Origin: Kipferlia bialata
Lineage: Eukaryota > Fornicata
Reading direction: 5' to 3'
Assembly: GCA_003568945.1 (NCBI GenBank)
Contig: BDIP01000201.1
Location: 1-25,979 of the forward strand
Length of the DNA stretch: 25,979 nt
This document shows positions 1 to 8,537 of this stretch, in pieces. The stretch's first letter is position 1, and each line of letters begins with the position of its first letter. Position numbers and translations under genes: made by a program. The notes beneath the pieces were generated by a model, which was not told the DNA's origin, did not search any database, and was given only the letters and a program-made list of their open reading frames with translations.

Positions 1-34
<34 letters not shown>
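1..34. other. Poly-G contig edge
   Basis: The first 34 bases are pure G, followed by a GA run to about position 58. Similar G runs flank the N gap at 11773-11810 and the right end of the window (25942-25960). G runs found only at sequence ends and gaps are more likely base-calling or assembly artefacts than biology. The left edge should be read as a contig break inside the dynein gene. Confidence 0.7.
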
Positions 35-35
<1 letters not shown>

Positions 36-340
36 GACAGAGAGAGAGAGAGAGAGAGAATATATCCATCCATCCCATATATACATATATAAATACTAAC
101 TATACAATACCTTGTAGGAGGGGTATGCCACGTTGGCCCAGCAGAGAGAGAGAGTATTTATCCATCCATCCATACCATATATATATATATATATATAACT
201 ATATATATACCTTGTATGAGGGGTATGCCACGTTGGCCCAGCAGAGAGAGAGAGTATCTATCCATCCATCCATACCATATATATCTTTATATCTATATAT
301 GTACCTTGTACGAAGGGTATGCCACGTTGGCCCAGCAGTC
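35..340 (-). repeat. Three-copy exon-edge echo at a dynein donor site
   Basis: The last ~34 nt of the dynein exon ending at 305, with its donor (CTGCTGGGCCAACGTGGCAT, then four to five codons, AAG|GTAYAT), recur at about 211-246 and 111-148. The copies are 94-100 nt apart, separated by GA and TA microsatellites, and differ by a few substitutions (for example CCTTCGTAC, CCCTCATAC, CCCTCCTAC). Only the rightmost copy continues into the full exon. The other two lie in the intron and each keeps a GT donor. Confidence 0.85.
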
Positions 341-1489
341 TGGGACCCTCGACATGAACAGGCCGTCCATCAACAGCTCCATGCCCTCACTGGGGGTCAG
401 ACACACTTGGCATAGCATAGCTACAGGGATAGTGTGTGTGTATACACATATACATACCTAATGGTGAGGTCTCCCTTGAGACCCAGGGCCAGCTCCTGCA
501 GAGACAGCCGCATCTCACCCAGCAGCATGTTCATACGCTGGCACTCCTGCAGACACACAGACACGTAGGGAGTACGCTCCTCGATCCTCTGGGGATGAGA
601 TGGATATGTATACTAATACAATAACACAGATATACACATCCCCTACCTCCGTGATGTCGAGCATGTCAAAGTTCTCGGGCAGTGCATCCAGGATGTCTGT
701 CAGTGACTCCTTGATCACATCCTCCCTAGAGGCACCGTCAGAGGTGCCACCGGACCTGGGGGTGAGGGTGTGTGGAATATATAACCAAGAGTACATATAT
801 ACATATCAAGGCAGAGCTGCTCTGAGAGCAATAGATACTAAGAAGGATGGCTAACACAATACAACACCACTGCATGCGTACCTGGGCTGCATCTCAAAGA
901 CTGTGCTGAGCAGGGTGTTGGCCTGGTCAGTGAGGAATGAGATCTCAGAGTTGGGGTGCAGGCCGAACAGGTACGGGTTCTCGGGGGGCATCTGCTCGGA
1001 GATGTATGTCTTGTACTCAGCAAGGGTCATCTGGCCACCAGGGGCAAGGAAGCCAGGGGCCAGGTACTGGGGTGAGGGAATAGTGAAGGGAATAGGACAC
1101 AGGGACACAGTGGGAGGCGGGAAAGGGAATAGACTTACCTTGTCCTCAAAGAGGTCATCGTCCATCAGACTGTCCATGAAGGCACGCATGAGACGCCTAT
1201 CCCAGTCATCTCCAATGTGGCCTCCGTACAGAATGTCGCAGAACATGTACTTCAAGTCATCCCAAGGAACACGAGTGTTGGCCTCCAGGTAATTGTACAG
1301 AACATCCTTGGAGATCATGAGATCTCCGTTGTTGAAGGCATAGGACACATTCCACCTGGCGTTAGCTTTTCTCTTTGGCACTAACTGGCTGGCAACCAGA
1401 GCACGAAAAGGCGATGCTCAGCTTTTGGCATCAGAATCTCCTACTGCACCCTTTGGTAAGAATAGAGGCACTCACCTGGTCGGATGCAT
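305..1489 (-). CDS. Axonemal dynein heavy chain, C-terminal part only
   Basis: Force-generating subunit of ciliary dynein; this piece covers the end of AAA6 and the start of the C-terminal cap. Exons: 1489-1476, 1388-1139, 1066-882, 755-647, 588-458, 389-305, with all phases agreeing; the next exon lies beyond the left edge. Diagnostic motifs, in order: ARWNVSYAFNNGDL, VPWDDLKYMF, YGGHIGDDWDRRL, PPENPYLFGLHPNSEISFLT, ERTPYV, CQRMNMLLGEMR and VPDCWANVAYPS. These fit outer-arm beta-type heavy chains (DNAH9/11/17 group). A normal heavy chain has about 4,000 residues before this point, yet the ICMT gene starts 29 bp upstream. Exon 1 (14 nt, encoding MHPT plus two bases) is the least certain part; it is chosen because it gives an ATG, a GTGAGT donor and the right phase. 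The alternative is that this is a truncated, non-functional fragment. Confidence 0.85.
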
Positions 1490-1518
1490 CGCCTCTCTGT
1501 GGCGAATAGAGTGGGGAT
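1490..1518. promoter_or_regulatory. Putative 29-bp bidirectional promoter
   Basis: The modelled start codons of the dynein fragment (minus, 1489) and ICMT (plus, 1519) are separated by only 29 bp. If both starts are right, the two genes share a promoter and have almost no 5' UTR, as is usual in some metamonads such as Giardia. I see no TATA box. The ICMT start is well supported; the dynein start is less so. Confidence 0.4.
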
Positions 1519-3834
1519 ATGAACTTCTGGACCCCCCTGATCACTTCAGCAGTGCTGCTGGTGATCTACCATGGGCTGGACTTCTACCTGCAGTTCCGGT
1601 ACCACCGCAACACTGTCTCCTTCAGCTGTACGTACAGTGATGTCAGAGGGTATATATATATATAGTGTGTATTCCCTGACAGACATCTCACTCTTTCATG
1701 GCCGCTGTCAGCATATCCTACTGTACTCTGATAGCCGTGAATGTGCTATATTTAAAGGGACATGTGTGAGAGTTGTGTACTGACTACTCTATACACTGTG
1801 CCATATATACTAACCCCAGCCCTACTGATCACCCCCCAGTATGTCCTTGCCCTGCTGGTGGGCATTGGGGAGTACCTGCTGGAGTGGCTCCTCATACCCG
1901 GATTCAAGGTACATTAGAAGAGTGTATATCATGTAGGGTCGTATCCATACATGTGTCCGCAAGGTACACATACTCTGGTGGATGACATACCGTATGTGGT
2001 GTATATTCCCTTTGTCACGGCCCCCTCACCCCCAGTCTTCCTCCTTTGCCTCTCTGTGCTATGTCCTAGGCCTCACCGTTGCTGTGGTCGGTGACACATT
2101 CAGGTATCAGGATCACTATCACTGTCAGTACCGACAGACACAATGATCAGGTATCAGTGTCTTCTTATATTACACTGCCCCTGACCTTCAGGAAGCTTGG
2201 CATGGTGCACAACAACGTAGGGTTCACACACCTGATTGCTAGGTACAGATATAGTATATAGTGTGTGGTATATGGAATGTTTTCGGGATTGCAAGGTATA
2301 TGGTATGTAATACAGGGTAACAGAATGAGACTCACACTTCTATACTGTACCTGATTGCTAGGTACATGGTACAGGGTAACACGTTAGGATCACATTTCTA
2401 CTCTGTACAATCCATACATATGAGTGTCTCTTCTCTTCCCTCACCCCCCAGGCGGAGGCGTCCTGAGCACACCCTAGTGATGTGTCAGTTATACTATATT
2501 AAAGTATTACTAGTACATGTATATATTGTCATTATTGTATACATGTTGCTTACCACTAGACAGAGGCGTCCTGAGCACACCCTTGTGACAGATGGGGTGT
2601 ACTCACTGTGCAGACACCCGGGATACGCAGGTATATATATATATATATATATATATCATAGTATACATGTGTATGTGACCTAGTATACTACTGTATAGGT
2701 GCATCTATATATGTGTACTCACTGTCCAGACACCCCAGGATACGCAGGTATATGTATATTTACATACACATAGATATGCTACCCAAGTGACGTGGCCCTC
2801 TCCCTGCATGTCTATATACATTTAGATCTACTTTATGCTTTATTAGATATTTTATATGTACCTCACCCCCAGGCTGGTTCTGGTGGTGTCTGGGCGTTGC
2901 TCTCCTCATATATATATATATGTATGCCTATTGTGTATACTATATATACCTTATACCCAGGCTGGTTCTGGTGGTGATGTGCATTGCTCTGCCTCTCTCT
3001 CTCTGTATATGTATACCTATTGTGTATATTATTTATACCTCACCCCCAGGCTGGTTCTGGTGGTGCCTGGGCGTTGCCCTGATGCAATGCAATCCCTTCA
3101 CCCTGGTCGCATATGCAGTCGTGTCGTGGCGCTTCTTCTACTCGGTATGGACATATAGATACCTACACTGTAAGTACCCTAGTGCAGACTATTGATGCTT
3201 TTCATCATGATTGTATACTAATTCATACACACTATGTGTTCTCCTCGCTATCCAATATACCCTTATACATGTAGGTGTAGACTACCTCTATGTACATATG
3301 TGTATACATGTTCCTCCTCTAACCCCTATGCGCATCCAGACCGAGTGGTATATACAATTCTACATGTATATTGGATATACATATGTTTATACATAAATGA
3401 CCCCGCTGACCCCAGCGCATCCAGACTGAGGAGTACTACCTGGTGTCATGGTTCCAGAGTGACTACACAAAGTATGGATGAGTATATATACTATATATGT
3501 ATATATGTCTGACACACACATTCACATGTATTATATGTCATGGTTCCAGAGTGACTATACAAAGTATGGGGATGTGTATATACTAAATTTGCATATCTAT
3601 CTGTATCTGTATATATCTGTACTTTGCTATAACCTTCACCCCCATTCCAGGTACCGCAGCGCTGTCCCCTCCATGAACACCCTATACTATAGCATATATT
3701 CAAATATATCCATATTTGTACTATTCTTATCCCACCCCAGGTACCGCAGTGCCGTCCCCTCTCTGATCCCCTTCCTGGACCGTGCCCTAGGTATATCACA
3801 CAGGGCAGACGGGAAGAGGAGGAAGGTGGACTAG
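1519..3834 (+). CDS. ICMT: Isoprenylcysteine carboxyl methyltransferase (ICMT/Ste14)
   Basis: Methylates the carboxyl group of the prenylated C-terminal cysteine of CAAX proteins in the ER membrane, using S-adenosylmethionine. Frame-consistent exons: 1519-1641 (donor uncertain), 1840-1908, 2036-2103, 2192-2242, 2560-2630, 3050-3144, 3416-3471 and 3741-3834, giving about 208 residues. Family signature: TLVTDGVYSLCRHPGYAG (the RHPxYxG cofactor motif), then GWFWW, LMQCNP and SWRFFY, then TEEYYLVSWF and KYRSAVPSLIPFL. The N-terminal half is hydrophobic (two or more spans in exons 1-3). The next plus-strand gene begins 423 bp downstream. Six of the seven introns contain copies of neighbouring exon edges, so several acceptors have rivals: 2452 for exon 5, 2873 for exon 6 and 3651 for exon 8. 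Each rival would add an in-frame, stop-free insert (36, 59 and 30 residues). Transcript data are needed to choose. Confidence 0.88.
2230..2411 (+). repeat. Exon-edge echo, ICMT exon 4 donor, plus a 60-nt intronic duplication
   Basis: The exon 4 end and donor (CCTGATTGCTAG|GTACA) at 2231-2247 recur at 2350-2366, 119 nt apart. A second tandem pair overlaps it: the stretch starting ACAGGGTAACA at about 2313 recurs at about 2371, each followed by a similar ~35-nt sequence ending near CTGTAC. Confidence 0.75.
2452..2592 (+). repeat. Exon-edge echo, ICMT exon 5 acceptor
   Basis: GGAGGCGTCCTGAGCACACC at about 2454 recurs as AGAGGCGTCCTGAGCACACC at 2562. The upstream copy follows a strong CTCACCCCCAG acceptor; the downstream copy, which runs on into the rest of the domain, follows a weak one (CTTACCACTAG). 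The copies are 108 nt apart and the frame is open between them, encoding a hydrophobic stretch (VLLVHVYIVIIVYMLL). Confidence 0.8.
2600..2755 (+). repeat. Exon-edge echo, ICMT exon 5 donor
   Basis: The exon 5 end (GTGTACTCACTG, then CAGACACC and GGATACGCAG|GTATAT) at 2598-2636 recurs at 2712-2753. The donors are 117 nt apart, but the reading frame between them contains a stop, so only the first donor gives a full-length ICMT. A run of alternating TA separates the copies. Confidence 0.8.
2873..3085 (+). repeat. Three-copy exon-edge echo, ICMT exon 6 acceptor
   Basis: GCTGGTTCTGGTGGTG follows an acceptor at 2873, 2961 and 3050 (spacings 88 and 89 nt). The first and third copies have CTCACCCCCAG, the second TTATACCCAG. 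Only the third runs into the complete exon. From the first to the third copy the frame is open for 177 nt and encodes mostly hydrophobic residues. Confidence 0.85.
3331..3440 (+). repeat. Exon-edge echo, ICMT exon 7 acceptor
   Basis: CGCATCCAGACCGAGTGG at 3331 is an imperfect copy of the exon 7 start CGCATCCAGACTGAGGAG at 3416. The spacing is 85 nt (not a multiple of three). The upstream copy lacks an AG in front, so it cannot be an acceptor as it stands. Confidence 0.7.
3446..3575 (+). repeat. Exon-edge echo, ICMT exon 7 donor
   Basis: The exon 7 end and donor (TGTCATGGTTCCAGAGTGAC, then TACACAAA|GTATGG) recur at about 3537-3569 with one substitution (TATACAAA). The donors are 92 nt apart, with TA-rich sequence between. 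Confidence 0.85.
3651..3775 (+). repeat. Exon-edge echo, ICMT exon 8 acceptor
   Basis: GTACCGCAGCGCTGTCCCCT at 3651 matches the last exon start GTACCGCAGTGCCGTCCCCT at 3741. Both follow a CAG acceptor. The spacing is 90 nt and the frame between is open, so the upstream acceptor would add 30 residues in frame. Confidence 0.85.
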
Positions 3835-4257
3835 ACGGGGGTGGAGAGAGAGGGCGGGAGAGAGAGAGAGAGAGGTGAAGAGGGGGAAGGTGTTCTTGAC
3901 CTCTATTGACACAGTCTACTCTGCGTTACTCTCATTGGGTATATATGTATTTATGTTGTGATAACAAGCCACACTCTTGGTGCTAGATTGGGCTCAGTGT
4001 GTGAATCTGGAAATGAGAAGGCAGCGGTAAGAAATGCCCAATTGTGATTTGGAGATTCCAGGTGGGAGTACAATAGATTCTATAGCGTCATGAGAAGTGG
4101 TATAGACTTTGGTGTTGAGGTCAGTGCTGGCCCCCTCTGTCAAAAACTCTCTCGTGTGACAGCAACTTGTCATGGGTACTCTACAGTGACAAGTGAGCTT
4201 TCTTGAATGGTCAACGCTCCTTTCCTAGTCACTGAGACACCCTTCTCTTCAATCAAC
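3835..4257. other. Intergenic, ICMT to membrane-protein gene
   Basis: The first ~60 bases are a GA/GGA-rich microsatellite just after the ICMT stop. The rest is unremarkable mixed sequence. I see no RNA gene, no clear promoter motif and no further reading frame with coding character. Confidence 0.6.
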
Positions 4258-7200
4258 ATGTGTGCGTGTTCTGCAGGAGTCCTTCTGGTCCTGTGCGTTG
4301 CTCTCTGTGTGCCAGGATGGAGTGCTGCAAGTACTGCCTTTGTGTGCCCCTCTCCCAACCCCAGGTACGCCCTATGTCCTCTGTCAGTACACTTGTAGTT
4401 CTACCACGTGATATTTGAGTCCACTCCTCTCACCCACAGCTTTGCTGACACCCCCACTGACTATGTCTGCCCCCTCTCTGCCGAGGGAGGGTTCCCCTAC
4501 GAGTGGCTTCAGCCTGTCTCAGGTGAGGGGCTGTCTATATCCATTGGACATTTAGAGACTCAGTAACGGCAGATCCTATAATCTATAGGCGTGAGCAAGA
4601 CGTTGCGATTCCCTGATACACTACTTTCTATCCCCTCAGAGGACTCCCCTATTGTGTCTCTCTCTGTCGGTGTAGTCTACTGTGTCATGTCACGAATCAT
4701 GTTCACTGTAGACCATCAACCTGATGACAGGTCCATGTATGTTGTAACAACACTCTTCTCATCGCTGCTTACCACAGTCAGTGACTACCCGACCACCTCT
4801 GAGGTCAGCCTGAAGACTGCCGCACTCCGTAGGCTGTGGCCAATTGGTCCACAGACATACTGGGTAGGTCTTTGTCAACAGCCAGATACAGACATGCTAA
4901 GTATGTGTAGTATGAATACCTGTTCTATAAGTATTTATCTGTACTAGCTGTGGTGAGTGTGATATTCACTCAGGACCCCCAGGCCTGGGTCGACTACGAT
5001 GAGAGTGAGGGCACATCACTGCGCATGTACAAGGTCATGTTCTTCATTTACTACAATCTAGGGCTTCTGCTGCTGCTTCGGATTGTAATTATCTTCCACG
5101 ACACTGTCACCGACCCATCATTGGAGAAGTATCGCAAAGAACCTTTGACCAGTGATGGAACCTACCAGAGGAGAGTAAAGTGGCTGAGACGCCTTGACAT
5201 TAGCGGACAGGAGTGCATTGAGGTCCGTAAGCTCCAGTCAATGCTGGACGAGGCCAGTTATCGCCAAGTGGGTCTCCAATACGATGTCAAGAAGAGAAAG
5301 ACCATCGCAGGAGGTAAGAATTATTTGCAAGTGGTTGTGTCCGTGGCCATTGTCCACCTTCATTCATAGTATGTATACATATTGCACCATCCTACCTCAT
5401 GACAGGGCGAGTGACCTGGTTGTGCCTAAATGTAGCCATCAGTGTGTACTGTATTCTCGTGTACCTCGTTACATTTTCCACCACCCCTGCTCTCCCTGGA
5501 GCACTGTCTGAGGAGATACCTCTAGCCATTGCCAACGAGCGCTATGTGAATAGCATACCATTCACAAGCTTGTCATCAATGGACGCGAGTGCGTTGCAAG
5601 CGTGGATAGAGAGCAACGACAGTCTCTACGTGTCTGAGGTAGTGGGCGGGGACTGGGGTACTGAGTGCGTAGACTACTCCCTCGTGAGTGATCTGCCCTT
5701 TGATGAGACTCTTGAGGTTAGTGCTGATGTCTTACAGTACAATATACACTATTTTACCTGACCAAGTCAAGTTGGCATTACAGTGTCTGATACCAGGTTG
5801 TATACGCCGCATCCGCCGGGCTCCTTCCATCAGGTGCACAAGCTGTGGCTCCTACCACTATGGAAGACCTCAGGACGTCTGGATCATTCGGCGTGACTAG
5901 TGTAGGTATACATAGCAGCAATGTGCATATCTAATCTTTTGGCAGCATCCTTGACCTAAGGCTGCCGCATACAGGGTTCAGGAGAGTCCTGTGATGCGGC
6001 ATTCAACGACTGGTTTGACACCATAAACAGCCCTTTCGTAGCATACGGCTGCTACATGGACCCTGTGGGTGTATACCACCACCTTAGTGCAGTGTCGTCT
6101 GCACTGATACAGGGGTTCGCCGAAGGGGGTGATGTGTCCTACACACTTACATGGCAGCCATCAACAGAGTACCCTGGCTTTGGATTGAACACCCCAGCAG
6201 GTCAATTAACACCCAACCTAACACATATGGTACAAGTGAAATGTAACTATATTGACTCAATATTATTGAGTATGATATCCATGATATACTCTATTTGATA
6301 GTGGTATGTTTGACCTCAGGTGTCAAGCTCCATGTCCTGCCCCCTAGCACCTCCCTAGTGTACGGGGACATTGTTGAGAGACACCTTTCTTCTTTTCTCT
6401 CATTGACGGACAATATAGGTAGTGTTACGTGTGTCATATGGCATACACCAGAGGAAAGATGGGATGCCATATACTAGGGAAGGAGTGACTCTTGAGCAGT
6501 CTCTTGGTAGCCAAGTCTCACACCAGGGGAAGTACAACCAAAGGACCAGACCTTCTCGGGCTTGAGGTGGTCTAGGTACGACCAGGGCTCGATACTGTCC
6601 TGCCGTTGGAGGGAGATCCTGCAGCTGCCTGCAGACAGTACAGTGACTGAGTGTTATGGCGAGGACAGTGAGCCTCTGTACCCGGGGAGATCTCTGTTTG
6701 GCAATGACATCAACGGTAACACCACATGGGACGCATCCAGAGTTGTGTCACAGGTATCAGTATCCACCAAGGCTTTGGCTGTGTCCTTAGCCTCTACTGT
6801 AGAATATAGTGTGTTGATTGACACCAGGCGATAGGTCCCATCCCAGAGTCGCAGACAAGTGATAATCTAGCCGACAGTACCTTCTCCTGCTCTCTATCTT
6901 GTACTGACAGTGGCATGTGTCGCTACACAGGGCAATACTGTGAGGTATGCTAAGAAGTTGTAAGTCAAAGCAATTATGGATGTCAGGAGACAGATTGCTG
7001 TAATTCTTCTGAAATGACTCTAGGAGCTGAGGCTTGGTTCCGTCTTAGGGGCTGAGACAGAGCCTGTTAGTGAGCTTCTTCAGAGTGTGTTCACAAAGGC
7101 CATTGTCGCACACTACACTGACCCCGAGAACTACGATTTCACCCAACCGTCGGGCATCATCTGTCCCCACCAGGTGAGTAGTATGAGTCAGGCTCTAAGG

Positions 7201-7779
7201 GTCAATACCGACAAGTATTGGTTGTCACAGCTATATAGCCATTCTCACTACCAGCACTTCCATATCTCCACTCAGCAAGGCCTCACGTCTTGTGGCATAG
7301 ACCCATTCTTCAATCGAGCGAGTAACTGGGGCATGTATGGTTCCGTCTACAACGACCTGGCCGTCTCTCCCTCCATCTGCCATGGTAAGAGTATCAGACA
7401 TGTCACATAAGATGTACTGCCACACTCCTAACTCTATGTATATCTTACCGCAGCTGGTAGCACTCCAAGTGCTGATCAGCCCCTCTCTGTCACCATCAGC
7501 AGAGAAGTGGTAGACACAGTGGCACGGGTGGAGTTCTCACTCCCTGCATTCTCCACAGGTAGAGTATTGTGGAGAAATGCGTAGTTCATATGTTCATAAC
7601 TTCATGCACACTTCCACCACCTCACCCCAGCCATGACTGCCGTAGTGGTGTACTCCCTTGAGCTCTTTGGACTGCATGCTCTCGTGCTCTGGATAGGACT
7701 CAAGATCCACAAGCGCCATGCGAAGAAGAAGGCAAAGATAGCGAACGTTGCCCGGCAGGTAGCACTCAACTGTGTGTAG
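4258..7779 (+). CDS. Unrecognised 800-residue secretory-pathway membrane protein
   Basis: No family recognised. Fourteen exons thread in frame: 4258-4364, 4440-4522, 4589-4863, 4974-5313, 5406-5716, 5797-5901, 5975-6200, 6320-6418, 6527-6753, 6828-6944, 7024-7173, 7276-7384, 7454-7558, 7631-7779. Layout: signal peptide (MCACSAGVLLVLCVALCVPG), ~150-residue ectodomain, span 1 near residues 172-195 (MFFIYYNLGLLLLLRIVIIF), basic cytoplasmic loop, span 2 near 271-293 (WLCLNVAISVYCILVYLVTF), ~455-residue ectodomain with many cysteines, span 3 near 755-777, and a basic tail (KIHKRHAKKKAKIANVARQ). Charge placement agrees with this topology. One EGF-like cysteine cluster (CSLSCTDSGMCRYTGQYCE) lies near residue 620. 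Exon 4 could instead start at 4983. An in-frame ATG at 4207 would place the signal peptide inside and is less likely. The exon chain is strong; the function is unknown. Confidence 0.75.
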
Positions 7780-8537
7780 ACTTCCAGATCTACGGGTCTC
7801 TTACATGGACTATATGATCTATCCTGCACATACTATGAGATTGGACCCGTTGAATGCTATTTGGGAACACCTTAGTAAGGTTATCCTGATTCCCCCAATA
7901 AAGACTGTAGTATTTGCCATATATATGTGCTTTTCAATGGTGGTGAATTAGTATCGTGTCTATACGTATCCGGGGTGGCTCTCTGCTGACTGTATCCGTT
8001 CTCAACTGGATCCATACAGTGTATCTACTAGAGACACTTTTGCTCATCTTATATCCATATTGTTGCTCTGTCACTAAGTATGAAGACACTTCATTGAAGA
8101 GAATGGTGATGTCTCCAACTGAACCTTTTCACACCTTTCTCATGTATATATAGCGTGTATCAGAGTGTCAACAGGAAGTTCTACAGAACGCATGGAGTGT
8201 TAGTGCCGTGACAGCCCAAGTACAGTAACTCACCGACTGTCTATTATTCAACTTACTGTGGTTCGCGTGCCAATATTACGTATACTATATAACCACTCTG
8301 GAGAAGTATCAGCATATATGCTTTCGAATCATATCGTGTGAATGCATGTAGTCGTGGATCCCACCAGCAATTGTAAAGTCAATACCACACACCAATGGAA
8401 TGTGCATGTAGAGCACTAGACAGGGGTACTATCAGATCAGCAGCCACTGTCGCAGACAGATGACAAGCAATAGCATGTAGCCACCAATGGACAAGGGTTG
8501 ATACCACGTGCATCGCCAGGTATTGTCTTCACCCCCC
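7780..8537. other. Convergent intergenic region
   Basis: About 760 bp between the ends of the membrane-protein gene (plus) and the CWC27 gene (minus). An AATAAA lies near 7898, about 120 bp after the plus-strand stop, and could serve as a polyadenylation signal. No tRNA-like cloverleaf, repeat array or coding exon was recognised. Confidence 0.5.

Noticed and set aside
1-60. Telomere at the left edge
   Set aside because: Pure G followed by GA is not a telomeric repeat unit, and a dynein gene is cut there; an artefact is more likely.
125-461. Reading frames rich in IYIYIY and SIHPSIP near the left edge
   Set aside because: They come from TA microsatellites and echo copies inside a dynein intron; no homology and no sensible start.
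6828-6944. Complete EGF domain in the membrane protein
   Set aside because: Only four to five cysteines in roughly EGF-like spacing are present in one exon; not enough for a full EGF fold, so only 'EGF-like cluster' was recorded.
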